This document shows, piece after piece, positions 1-10,249 of a stretch of DNA of 64,000 bases. The notes under the pieces were generated by a model. It ran no database searches and was not told the DNA's origin. It saw only the letters and a list, made by a program, of their open reading frames with translations. Every line of letters begins with the position of its first letter. Positions within the stretch are counted from its first letter, which is position 1. The translations under genes and the position numbers were made by a program. Origin of the DNA: JAWKJY01 sp041393535 (GTDB lineage Bacteria > Actinomycetota > Thermoleophilia > Gaiellales > Gaiellaceae); NCBI GenBank assembly GCA_041393535.1, contig JAWKJY010000002.1, forward strand, positions 186,001 to 250,000. Direction: 5' to 3'.

Positions 1-2165
<2,165 letters not shown>

Positions 2166-2614
2166 TCTCCGTCCTCCTCTCGCGCGCAGGACGGGCAGCA
2201 GCCCAGGGCGCCCCGCGCAGATCCATGTTCCTCCGGTCGCAATCTACCTGTCTGCCCGGCGAGGCCAGGCGCCGACCTCGCACCGCGAGCGGGAGGTGGT
2301 TGCACTGCGCGATCCGGGCCCCGCTCGGCCCAGAGCCGGCCGCCTGCGCCGCGGCCAGCACCGGAGCGCGGGGAGCCCGCGTCCGCGTGCACCGTCCGTT
2401 TCGGCCACTGTCCGCTTCGGCCGGGCCAGGGGCCACCCCTCGCCTCCACCCGCGTTCGAGCCTAGCGGGGAGATGCGCACGGATCTGTCACGGCGGTGCC
2501 CGGATCCGTGACGACTCCGTGCCGATCGCTCCACGCCCTCGCCCGGGCTGACGCAGGACCAGCACGAGCCAGGCCCGGGCTGCGACCGGGTGCGGCGCCA
2601 CGACCGGGGGTCTC
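2166..2614. other. Spacer upstream of aconitase
   Basis: About 450 bases between the aconitase start and the hairpin of the next minus-strand gene. I see no convincing gene or RNA. It presumably carries the aconitase promoter, which I cannot place. It contains one copy of a dispersed 59-base repeat (2408-2466). Long open frames through it are side effects of high GC. Confidence 0.5.
2408..2466 (-). repeat. Dispersed 59-base element, copy A
   Basis: Read on the minus strand, this stretch matches 31778-31836 on the plus strand at roughly 52 of 60 positions with one or two small gaps. Both copies hold, in order, a TAnGCT hexamer, nine bases, GTGGAGGCG, and a small dyad around GGGGTGGCCCC. The conserved part could start a small leaderless reading frame (Val/Met-Glu-Ala-Arg-Gly-Gly-Pro) or be a hairpin element. 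The alignment was done by eye. Confidence 0.6.
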
Positions 2615-2642
2615 GGGGGGAGAAGCGCGAGCTTCTCCCCCC
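2615..2642 (-). terminator. Hairpin terminator of the 2649-3116 gene
   Basis: Perfect 12-base stem (2615-2626 with 2631-2642) closed by the tetraloop GCGA, 6 bases after the stop codon. There is no clear T tract. The core GAGAAGC-GCGA-GCTTCTC is found again at 11754-11775, also just after a minus-strand gene. Confidence 0.75.
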
Positions 2643-2648
2643 GATCCG

Positions 2649-3116
2649 CTAGCAGGGGTCGTCGACGCGCCAGTTCAGGCTCGCGTAGGCGCGCAAGCCC
2701 GTCTGCACGTGGCGCCCGAACGTGACGAACGAGTACGTCCCGGGGCGCCACGTCCCGTCGGCGCACGCGAGGCCCTTCGTCGTCGCCGGGATCGTGAAGC
2801 CGAAGTTCGGCCCGCCCTCGGCGCAGTTGCCGACCGCGCCCCGCTTCGAGCGGACGATCCGCCGCGTGCCGCCGCCGGGCGCAGTGAAGAAGACCTCGGC
2901 CTTGACGATCAGCTGCCGCGTCGCCAGGCACGAGACGGTCGGGTCGTTCCAGACGCCGCGCATGTCGACGGACGTGTCGCTCGGCAGCACGCTCGTCGTG
3001 ACGGTGAGCGGGCCCAGCTTCGCGCCGCCGAACGCGAACGGCGGCTCGGCGTTCGCCGTGCTCGCGAGCACGAGGCTCGCCGTCGCCGCGAGGGCCGCGA
3101 TGGTCGTCCTGCGCAT
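2649..3116 (-). CDS. Secreted protein of unknown function
   Basis: A 155-residue protein starting MRRTTIAALAATASL, with a typical Sec signal peptide that probably ends after STANA. The mature part has four cysteines, in SCLATR, GNCAEGG, LACADGTW and the C-terminal DDPC, which could form two disulfides outside the cell. It looks like a small beta-rich extracellular domain; I do not recognise the family. The start is the ATG at 3114-3116, with GAGGAGG six bases upstream. It is transcribed alone and ends in a strong hairpin. Neighbour 3161-3634 is also secreted and reads in the same direction, so the two may share a message. Confidence 0.75.
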   Translation of the reverse strand: MRRTTIAALAATASLVLASTANAEPPFAFGGAKLGPLTVTTSVLPSDTSVDMRGVWNDPTVSCLATRQLIVKAEVFFTAPGGGTRRIVRSKRGAVGNCAEGGPNFGFTIPATTKGLACADGTWRPGTYSFVTFGRHVQTGLRAYASLNWRVDDPC

Positions 3117-3160
3117 CCAGATCCTCCTCCCTCGGGGCGGCCGCAGCGCCCGACCTCCGA

Positions 3161-3634
3161 CTAGCCGCTGTCGACACGGTAGACGGAGACCTCCGTCACC
3201 CGTCCGCGCCGGATGGAGAGGTCCGTCCCGCGGGCGCCGCGTCGCACGCCGCCGACGCGGCAGAGGCCGACGCCTCCCGACACCTGGCAGGCGATCCCGG
3301 GGATCCCGGCGCGCACGGCCGCGACCGTCGAGCCGACGCCGACCCCGGAGCGCGTGCGCTCGGCGCGCCGGGTCGTCGCGACGGACGAGACGCCGACGCG
3401 GGGGAGGAGGAAGATCCGAAGGCCCGGGTACCGCAGCTCGACGTAGTCGCCGAGCTCGGTCGTGTCGCGGATCTCCCTCGTCGGCTCGCCGAGCACCGCA
3501 CGGACCCGCGCCTCCGGCATCCCGAGCCGAACGCCCGCGATCGCGGCGCCCGGCACGATCGAGGCGCCGACGTCGGCCGCCGCGACGAGCGCGCCGGCGA
3601 GGACGAGGCAGGCAAGGGCGATCCGACGGCGCAT
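3161..3634 (-). CDS. Secreted protein with BamE-like repeats
   Basis: A 157-residue protein with an N-terminal signal peptide (MRRRIALACLVLAGALVAA). The mature part has two weak repeats of the form GVRLGMPEARVRAVLGEP and GVGVGSTVAAVRAGIPG. This G-M-t-xx-V-xx-xlG-P pattern is the one seen in BamE/SmpA-like and PepSY-like small periplasmic domains. Two cysteines (GIACQVSGGVGLCR) may pair. No enzyme motif is visible, so function is unknown. It lies 44 bases upstream of the 2649-3116 gene on the same strand and ends 79 bases before the divergent LLM oxidoreductase. Confidence 0.65.
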   Translation of the reverse strand: MRRRIALACLVLAGALVAAADVGASIVPGAAIAGVRLGMPEARVRAVLGEPTREIRDTTELGDYVELRYPGLRIFLLPRVGVSSVATTRRAERTRSGVGVGSTVAAVRAGIPGIACQVSGGVGLCRVGGVRRGARGTDLSIRRGRVTEVSVYRVDSG

Positions 3635-3713
3635 CGCGGCACTCTGCCAGGCGCGCTGGCCGTGCCGACGCGGCGCGGCGTCGGCCAGCGCGATCGGCTA
3701 GGCTCGCGCCCTC

Positions 3714-4739
3714 GTGGGGGAGCTGCCGTTCCGGATGCTCGGCGTGACCGCGGCGATGCCGCCGGTCGCGCTCGCCGACACGCTGCGCCTGGCCGAGCTG
3801 GTCGAGCAGCGGGGGCTCGGGATGGTCGCGGTCGGCGACGTGCACTCCGACTGCTTCTCGATGCTCGGCGCCTTCGCGGCGCGCACGAGCCGGGTCGAGC
3901 TCTTCGCGAGCATCGCCGGCTGGACGCGCAGCCCGGTTGCGACGGCGATCGCCGCGCGCACGCTGCACGAGGTCTCCGGCGGCCGCTTCCGGCTCGGGCT
4001 CGGGCCGATGCCGAAGCAGTGGAGCGAGGACTGGCACGGCGTCGACTACGCCCATCCGGCGGAGCGGATGCGCGACTACGTCGCCGCGATCCGCGCCGCG
4101 ATGCGCGCCGGGCTCGGCGCGCCCGCGGAGCACGCAGGGCCCTACTACCGCTTCCATGGCTTCCAGCGCGCCGTGCCGCCCCCGCAGGACGCCGACCCGC
4201 CGATCTACCTCGGCGCGACGCGCGCGCGGATGACGCAGCTCGCCGGCGAGGTCGCCGACGGCGCGATCCTGAACGTCGTCTCGACGCTCGCCTGGATCGA
4301 GGACGTCCAGGTGCCGGCGCTCGAGCGCGGGCTCGCCCGGTCGGGCCGCACCCGGGCCGACCTCGACGTCGGCGTCGCCGTCCTCTGCGCGATCGACGAC
4401 GACGCCGAGCGCGCGTTCGCGATGGCGCGGCTCGGGCTCGCCTTCTACCTGATCGCGCCGTACTTCACCGACCTGCTCCGCCACCACGGCTTCGACCGCG
4501 AGGTCGAGACGGCCGTGCCCGCCGCGCTCGCGGGCGACTACGCGGCCGCGGCGGCGGCGCTCCGCCCCGAGCTGATCGAGCGGATGGCGCTCTTCGGCAC
4601 CGCGGACGACGTGCGCCGGCAGGCCGCCCGCTACGCCGGGATCGTCGACTTCCTCCAGCTGACGCCGCCGATCGGCAACCCGGCCGGCGTGATCCAGGAG
4701 CAGTCGGAGCGGATCGTCGCCACCTTCGGCGTGCGCTGA
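3714..4739 (+). CDS. LLM-class (luciferase-like) F420/flavin oxidoreductase
   Basis: A 341-residue member of the bacterial luciferase-like TIM-barrel family, which in actinobacteria mostly uses coenzyme F420 or FMN for two-electron transfer. It shows the family's N-terminal strand (FRMLGVTAAMPP), the SCFSM-type turn, the GGRFRLGLGPMPKQW segment that carries the cofactor-binding loop, YRFHGF and the PPIYLGATRARMTQLAGEVADGAILN block near residue 165. The substrate cannot be told. GTG at 3714 was chosen because a TAGGCT hexamer ends nine bases upstream and no ribosome binding site is present, as expected of a leaderless start; the ATG at 3735 is the alternative. Two esterases follow directly. 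Confidence 0.85.
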   Translation: MGELPFRMLGVTAAMPPVALADTLRLAELVEQRGLGMVAVGDVHSDCFSMLGAFAARTSRVELFASIAGWTRSPVATAIAARTLHEVSGGRFRLGLGPMPKQWSEDWHGVDYAHPAERMRDYVAAIRAAMRAGLGAPAEHAGPYYRFHGFQRAVPPPQDADPPIYLGATRARMTQLAGEVADGAILNVVSTLAWIEDVQVPALERGLARSGRTRADLDVGVAVLCAIDDDAERAFAMARLGLAFYLIAPYFTDLLRHHGFDREVETAVPAALAGDYAAAAAALRPELIERMALFGTADDVRRQAARYAGIVDFLQLTPPIGNPAGVIQEQSERIVATFGVR

Positions 4740-4778
4740 GGCCGCCCGGCGCCGGCCCCGATCGCGTAGCCTCCGGCC

Positions 4779-5708
4779 ATGCCAGTCGACCCCGCCGTTC
4801 GCGCCTACCTCGACGGCCTCGCCGCCGCCGGGATCGTCCCCGTCAACGAGGTGCCGATCGCCGACTCGCGTCGGCTCGCCGACCAGCTCGCGCCGCGCCT
4901 GTTCGGCGATCCCGACCCCGTCGGGTCGATCGACGACTGGACCGTCCCCGGGCCCGGGGGGCCGATCTCGATCCGCCGCTACCTGCCCGTCGGCGCCGAC
5001 GGGCCGCTGCCCGCGCTCGTCTGGTACCACGGCGGCGGCTGGGTGGTCGGCTCGCTCGACTCGCACGACCTCGCGTGTCGCGCGCTCGCCAACCGCGCGG
5101 GCTGCGCCGTGGTGGCCGTGGACTACCGTCTCGCGCCCGAGCACCGCTTCCCCGCCGCGGTCGACGACTGCTGGGCCGCGACCGTCTGGGTCGCCGAGCA
5201 CGCGGGCGAGCTCGGCGTCGACCGGGCGCGCCTGGCCGTCGGCGGCGACTCCGCGGGCGGCAACCTCGCCGCCGTGATGGCGCTTCGCGCGCGCGACCGC
5301 GGCCTGCCGCTGCGCCTGCAGCTGCTCGTCTACCCGGTCGCCGACTGCTCGTTCGACACGCCCTCGTACGAGGAGAACGCCGTCGGGTTCGGGCTCACGC
5401 GCGACGCGATGCGCTGGTACTGGGAGCAATACCTCGGCCCGGACGGGGACGGCGCGCACCCGGAGGCCTCGCCGCTGCGTGCCGAGCTGGCCGGCGTCTG
5501 CCCGGCGCACGTCCAGGTCGTCGAGCTGGATCCGCTCCGCGACGAGGGCGCGCTGCTCGCGGCCGCGCTCGACCGCGCCGGCGTCGAGACGACGCTCGCG
5601 CGCTTCGACGGGCTGATCCACGGCGTCGTGCGCATGCCCGGGGTGATCCCGCGCGCGAACGAGGTGCTGGACGACGCCTCGACGGCGCTGCGCCGCGCGC
5701 TCGCCTGA
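4779..5708 (+). CDS. Alpha/beta hydrolase, HSL-type esterase
   Basis: A 309-residue carboxylesterase of the hormone-sensitive-lipase group (Abhydrolase_3). It has the oxyanion-hole motif HGGGW, followed by VDYRLAPEHRFPAA, the nucleophile elbow GDSAGG, a DPLRDEG segment carrying the acid and a C-terminal GLIHGV carrying the histidine. It hydrolyses small acyl esters in the cytosol; the natural substrate is unknown. The ATG at 4779 follows a TAGCCT hexamer by six bases, a leaderless arrangement. Its TGA overlaps the ATG of a closely related paralogue (5708-6642), so the pair are tandem duplicates read from one message. Confidence 0.9.
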   Translation: MPVDPAVRAYLDGLAAAGIVPVNEVPIADSRRLADQLAPRLFGDPDPVGSIDDWTVPGPGGPISIRRYLPVGADGPLPALVWYHGGGWVVGSLDSHDLACRALANRAGCAVVAVDYRLAPEHRFPAAVDDCWAATVWVAEHAGELGVDRARLAVGGDSAGGNLAAVMALRARDRGLPLRLQLLVYPVADCSFDTPSYEENAVGFGLTRDAMRWYWEQYLGPDGDGAHPEASPLRAELAGVCPAHVQVVELDPLRDEGALLAAALDRAGVETTLARFDGLIHGVVRMPGVIPRANEVLDDASTALRRALA

Positions 5709-6642
5709 TGGCGATCGACCCGCAGGCGAAGGCCTACCTCGACGGGCTCGCCGGCGGGACGTTCCCGGTCTCGGAGCTGACGCCGGAGCGGGCTCGTGCC
5801 GGGCTGAACGACGCCTACGCGCGGATGTTCGGGCCGGTCGACGAGGTCGGCTCGGTCGTCGACTGGGTGCTCCCGGGCCCCGGCGGCCGCCTGCCCGTCC
5901 GCCTCTACACGCCGCCGGGGTCGGGGATCGACCTGCCCGCGGTGGTCTACCTGCACGGCGGCGGCTGGGTGCTCGGGAGCCTCGACTCGCACGACGGCGT
6001 CTGCCGCGCGCTCTGCGCGCGGTCGGGCTGCCTGGTGGCCGCGGTGGACTACAGGCTCGCGCCCGAGCACCGCTTCCCGGCGCAGGTCGACGACGCCTGG
6101 ATGGCGACCGTCCGGCCTCGCGGAGCGGGGATCGACGTGGGGCGCGGCCCGGCGCGCTCGCGGTCTGCGGCGACTCGGCCGGCGGCGCGCTCGCCGCCGT
6201 GGTCGCGCGCCGTGCGCGCGACCACGGCCTCGCGCTCGCGCTCCAGCTGCTCGTCTTCCCGGTCGCGGACGCCGACCCGACGCGGCCGTCGTACGCGGAG
6301 AACGAGGCCTACGGGCCCTCGGCGGCGTCGCTCGACTGGTTCTGGTCGCACTACGTCGGCCCGGGCGGCGATCGGACGCACCCGGACGCGGCGCCGCTGC
6401 GGGCGACCGACCTGGCCGGGCTCTGCCCGGCGCACGTGATCACCGCCGGCTGCGACACGCTGCGCGACGAGGGCGAGGCCTACGGGGACGCGCTCGCCGC
6501 CGCGGGCGTCGCCGTGACCCGCACGCGCTACGAGGGGCAGATCCACGGCTTCTTCCGCCTCGGCGCGGCGATCGACCGGGCCTCGGCGTGCCTCGACGAG
6601 TGCGGCGCCGTCCTGCGCGGCGCCTTCGCGGAGGCCGCGTGA
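5708..6642 (+). pseudogene. Second HSL-type esterase, frameshifted
   Basis: Tandem paralogue of the preceding esterase. Its 5' part (MAIDPQAKAYLDGLAGG to VDDAWMATV) is in one frame with the oxyanion motif HGGGW. The 3' part, with CGDSAGG, HVITAGCDTLRDEG and IHGFF, continues in another. By comparison with the intact copy, 44 rather than 45 bases separate the conserved ATV and LAV blocks, so one base is missing at about 6110-6155. Every catalytic motif survives on both sides, which argues for a sequencing or assembly indel or a very recent mutation rather than old decay. The start overlaps the upstream stop codon (TGATG). Confidence 0.8.
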
Positions 6643-6997
6643 GGCGGCTTGCGTGCCTTGCGCTCGTCGGGCTCGCCCTGCTCGCGGCGGCCTGCGGCGG
6701 CAACGGGAAGGAGGCGATCCCGACCCCCGACTGCGGCGACGCGGGCGTCGCCGTCACCGAGGGCGAGATCGTGGACGGCGCGACCGGCACGCGGGGACGC
6801 CGGTCGACGCCGCGCGCGTCGTCCTCGGCGCGACGCTCCTGCCCACCGACCGGCTGGCGCCGCAGGGCGAGCGCGACGTGCGCGTCATCCGGGACGCGCG
6901 CAACGCGGCGATCCTGCGCTTCCGCGCGGACGGGAAGGGCGGCTGGCTGCTCGAGGGCCTGACGGCTTGCCTCGGCACCGGCATCGCCGGCGCCTGA
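6639..6997 (+). pseudogene. Small lipoprotein, frameshifted
   Basis: Starts with GTG overlapping the esterase stop codon. The N-terminus RRLACLALVGLALLAAACGG is a lipoprotein signal with the lipobox AAAC, so the product would be anchored outside the membrane. After GEIVDGATGT the sensible protein moves to another frame (GTPVDAARVVLGATLLPTDRL, then LRFRADGKGGWLLEGLTACLG) and stops at 6997. One base seems to be missing near 6795 in a CGCGGGG run. About 119 residues when joined. No family recognised. Confidence 0.6.
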
Positions 6998-7033
6998 GCC
7001 AGCCGGCGCGGTTGCGCGTCGTCCTACGAGCTG

Positions 7034-7464
7034 ATGGGGCGGGCGGTCATCGCGCTCGTCACCGCCCTGCTCGCGGTGCTGGTGGCGGGGTACGGCGACC
7101 GCCAGCCCGCGCCGGTCGGGCGTTCCGCGCCGGCAGTGCGCTCGCTGGAGCGCGAGCGCGCGCTCGCGGGGCTCGGAGACGGCTGCAGCCGCTACGACCT
7201 GCTCCCGGTCGACGGGGCGGCACGCCCGGATGGCGCACCGCCGCGGCCGACGTCGTGCACGGGGGCAGGAACGCGGCCGCACCGGTCTTCGCGGCGCCGG
7301 CCCGGGTCGATGCCGACCACGTCGTCGTCCACGCGACGCAGGGCGTGCTCGACTCGTTCGTCCAGCTCCGCTCGGACGGGGTGGGACGCTGGCGCGCGAC
7401 CTGGGTCGCGCAGTGCTGGGCGCCGCCGTCGGGGAACGCGGAGCCCGACCCGGCCCGCGGCTAG
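7034..7464 (+). pseudogene. Small exported protein, frameshifted, lipobox Cys replaced
   Basis: The ATG at 7034 opens a hydrophobic leader (VIALVTALLAVLVAGYGD) that looks like a lipoprotein signal, except that the lipobox cysteine position is tyrosine (TAC instead of TGC). The protein runs through GLGDGCSRYDLLPVDGA, then continues in another frame after about 7225 with WRTAAADVVHGGRNAAAPVF and ends AQCWAPPSGNAEPDPARG. The two cysteines and overall size suggest a small extracytoplasmic domain. The family is not recognised. As in its neighbours, the break may be an indel error. Confidence 0.5.
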
Positions 7465-7742
7465 GAGGATCGAGCGCGAGCGGTCGGCGAGCGCCGTCCG
7501 ATCGAGCCGCGTCCCGTCCGGCCCCGTCCCATCTGGCCTCGTCCTCTGCGGCCCGGTCCGAAGCGGCCACGTCGCCAGGGCTCCCACCCAGGGTGGGGGT
7601 ACCACGGCCGCCGGCAACGAGCGTATCGCCGATCCGCGCACGTCCTCCGCACGACCGTGCCGATTGCGCGAATCCTCGTCCAGGCCCCGTCCGGATCGGC
7701 CGGGAGGGACGCGTGGCCAGCCGACCGGGCCGAACGCGGCGG

Positions 7743-8811
7743 CTAGGGCAGCACCATCACCTTGATCGAGGCGTCCCGGTCGAGCTGATCCGGAAGGCCT
7801 CGTCGATCGCGTCGAGCGGCAGCCGGTGCGTGATCAGCGGCTCGGTGCGGGCGCGGCCGTCGGCGAGCAGGCGCAGCGCGTCGCGGAAGCCGGTGTAGCC
7901 GACGCCGCCGTAGCCGAAGGAGCCGTGGACGCGCAGCTCCTTGATCACGAGCCGGTTCAGGTCGATCGCCGGGGCCTCCTCGTAGAGCGCGACCTGGACG
8001 AGCGCCCCGCCGCGGCGCACCGCGTCGAGCGCCTGGTCGAGCACCGCGGGACGCCCGTGCACTCGACGACGACGTCCGCCTGGCCGACCCGCCGCCGCCG
8101 TAGCCGAGCCGAGCCGCCGCCGGTCAGCTCGATGAGGCGAGCCAGCGTCTGGCCCTCGCTCGCGTCGACGACGACGTCCGCGCCGAGCGCGGCGGCAGCG
8201 TCGAGGCGCTGGCGCGCCACGTCGACGCCGATCACGCGCTCCGCGCCGGCGACCTTGAGCGCCTGGACGGCGACCTGGCCGATCATCCCGAGCCCGAAGA
8301 CGACGCACGTGTCGTAGGCCGACGGCGCCGCGTGGTGGGCGGCGCGCAGGCCGACGCCCATCGGCTCGGTCGTTGCGCCCACCTCGTCCGTGACGCCCTC
8401 GGGCAGGACGAAGACGGACTGCCCGGGCCGCGCGCTCGGCACGCGCAGGTACTCGGCGAAGCCGCCGGGGAAGCCGCCCGAGATGATGTTCCCCGCCTGG
8501 TCCTGGCAGAGCAGCGGCTCGCCCGCGATGCAGCGCGCGCAGCGGCCGCAGTCGACGGCGGGGGAGGCCGTGACGCGGTCGCCGACGCGGACGCCCTCGA
8601 CGAGCCGGCCGATCTCGACCACCTCGCCCGCGAACTCGTGGCCCATGATCTGGCCAGGCTCGACGAACAGCCCCTTGGTGTACGAGTGCAGGTCGGAGCC
8701 GCAGACGCCGCAGGCGGTGACGCGCAGCACGAGGTCGCGCTCGCCGCAGACGGGGTCGGGGACCGTCTCGACCCGGATGTCCCGGGGCCCGTGGTAGACG
8801 GCGGCGCGCAT
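7743..8811 (-). pseudogene. Zinc-dependent alcohol/polyol dehydrogenase, frameshifted
   Basis: Medium-chain dehydrogenase of the sorbitol/2,3-butanediol/threonine dehydrogenase type, which oxidises secondary alcohols with NAD(P). Visible are the catalytic zinc site CGVCGSDLH...GHEFAGEV, the structural-zinc cluster CGRCARCIAGEPLLC, and the nucleotide-binding stretch VFGLGMIGQVAVQALK. The frame breaks twice: near 8050, after VVVECTGVP, and near 7777, where the usual C-terminus DASIKVMVLP lies in the third frame. Each break can be repaired by adding one base. Joined length is about 355 residues, normal for the family. It begins at an ATG and is followed by no obvious partner gene. Confidence 0.8.
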
Positions 8812-8856
8812 CGGCGTGATCGTCGCACGGGCCGGGCTGCGCGTCCAGCGGGTGCG

Positions 8857-9693
8857 TCAGCGCAGCAGCCAGTCGGCCGCGGCCTTCGAGACCGGCTTCG
8901 GGACGGCGTGGCCGCCCGGGAAGCGACGGAACGTGACGTCGTAGTCGTCGGTTCGCAGCTCCTCGACGAGCGCGGCGCCGCCACGGTCGATCGGGATCAC
9001 CTCGTCGTTGCGCCCGTGCGCGACGAAGACGCGCGGCTGGCCGCGCCGGGTCGGCGGCAGCGAGGCCGACGGGGAGAGGGCGGCGACCGCGTGGAAGAGC
9101 CCGCCGTTCGCGAGCCCGAGCTGCACCGCGAGCGTCGCGCCGGCCGAGAAGCCGCCGACGGCGACGCGCTCGGGGTCGATCCGGCAGCGCGCGAACGCCC
9201 GGGCGAGCGCCGCGTCGATCGCGCGGAGGTCGGCGTCGAGGCTCCAGCTACGCCCCTCCGACTCCGGTGCGACGATCACCATCCCGGGCCGGTTCCATGC
9301 GGCGCGGAACGCCCAGAGCGCGTCCTCCGAGCCGCCGCCCGCGCCGTGGAGCGCCAGCAGGAGCGGCCGCGGCCCGCTGCCGCGGCGCTCGCTGACGCGC
9401 AGCGTGATCGAGTGGCCTCGCAGGGCGAAGCGATGGATGCCCGGGGCGCAGCGGCCGCCGCCCGGGCCCGGGCGGGCCGCGAGCACGAGCGGGCCCTCGG
9501 TGGCGTCCGACCCGGTCGAGCCCGGCAGCGGCGCGGTCGACGCGCCACCGGGCGAGGGCGGCCGCTCGGGCGGCGCGAGCACGGCGTCGCGGCCGGGCGG
9601 GGCGGCATCCCCCGACTCGTCGCCTCCGCAGGCGGCGAGCGCGAGCGCGGCCAGCGTGAGGCCGATCGGGGCGAGGGCGCGGCCGAGACGCAT
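8857..9693 (-). CDS. Secreted lipoprotein esterase (LpqC / PHB-depolymerase-like)
   Basis: A 278-residue alpha/beta hydrolase with an N-terminal lipoprotein signal (TLAALALAACGGDESG). A Pro/Gly/Ser-rich linker of about 50 residues leads to the catalytic domain: LLLALHGAGGG (oxyanion region), VGGFSAGA (nucleophile elbow G-F-S-A-G), HGRNDEVIP carrying the acid and GGHAVP carrying the histidine. Such domains are found in LpqC, polyhydroxybutyrate depolymerases and feruloyl esterases, so a role in extracellular ester breakdown is likely; the substrate is open. The start is the ATG at 9691-9693. It lies just upstream of the alcohol dehydrogenase on the same strand. Confidence 0.85.
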   Translation of the reverse strand: MRLGRALAPIGLTLAALALAACGGDESGDAAPPGRDAVLAPPERPPSPGGASTAPLPGSTGSDATEGPLVLAARPGPGGGRCAPGIHRFALRGHSITLRVSERRGSGPRPLLLALHGAGGGSEDALWAFRAAWNRPGMVIVAPESEGRSWSLDADLRAIDAALARAFARCRIDPERVAVGGFSAGATLAVQLGLANGGLFHAVAALSPSASLPPTRRGQPRVFVAHGRNDEVIPIDRGGAALVEELRTDDYDVTFRRFPGGHAVPKPVSKAAADWLLR

Positions 9694-9795
9694 TCCCGGA
9701 TGCTTCCCGTTTCCGCCCGTTCCGAACCTACCGGCGCGATCCCGCCATGCGGCCGGACGCCCTGCCGGCCCGTCGGCGGCAGGTACAGTCGACGC

Positions 9796-10248
9796 GTGGC
9801 GCGCAGGTGCCTCGCCCTCGCGATCGTCGCCGGCGTGGCCGCGGCCGGCGCGGCCGGGCCTGCCCCGGGCGGTGCGGCGCCGCAGGCGCGCCGGGGTCGC
9901 CGCCCTCGCGCCGGATCTCCGACCGGGCCGCCTGGCGAGCATGCCGGGTCGCTCGCCGACGCCCGCGCGGCTGGGCGCGCTCGGCGCCTGCATCGGGGTG
10001 CCGGGCGTGGACGCGTGGTGCCCGGAGCGCCGCGCACGCGCTCGTGGAGGCACGCGACCCGCTGTGCTCGACGGTCACCCGGGACTGGGAGGCCTCCCTG
10101 ATCGAGGCGGTCAACGACCTTCGCGGAGGAACGGCTCGGGTTCAGGCTCGAGCTCACCGTGGGCGGCACGACGTCGATCCCCGGGCTCGGGCTGCCCGCC
10201 GATCGCTCCGACGGCCGCTTCGGCTACTGTCAGTCGCCGCCCGGCTAG
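9796..10248 (+). pseudogene. Small secreted protein, several frameshifts
   Basis: The GTG at 9796 sits six bases after TACAGT. It begins with a signal peptide (RRCLALAIVAGVAAAGAAG). Plausible protein then moves through all three frames: VAALAPDLRPGRLASMPG, LVEARDPLCSTVTRDWEASLIEAVNDLR, and LELTVGGTTSIPGLGLP ending FGYCQSPPG at a TAG (10246-10248). At least three indels are needed. The joined product would be a ~150-residue secreted protein of unknown family. The density of breaks makes this one of the least reliable stretches of the window. Confidence 0.5.
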
Positions 10249-10249
10249 A

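Noticed and set aside
7465..7742. GTCC-rich spacer that looked like a tandem repeat
   Set aside because: Units are irregular and low in complexity; no constant period could be set.
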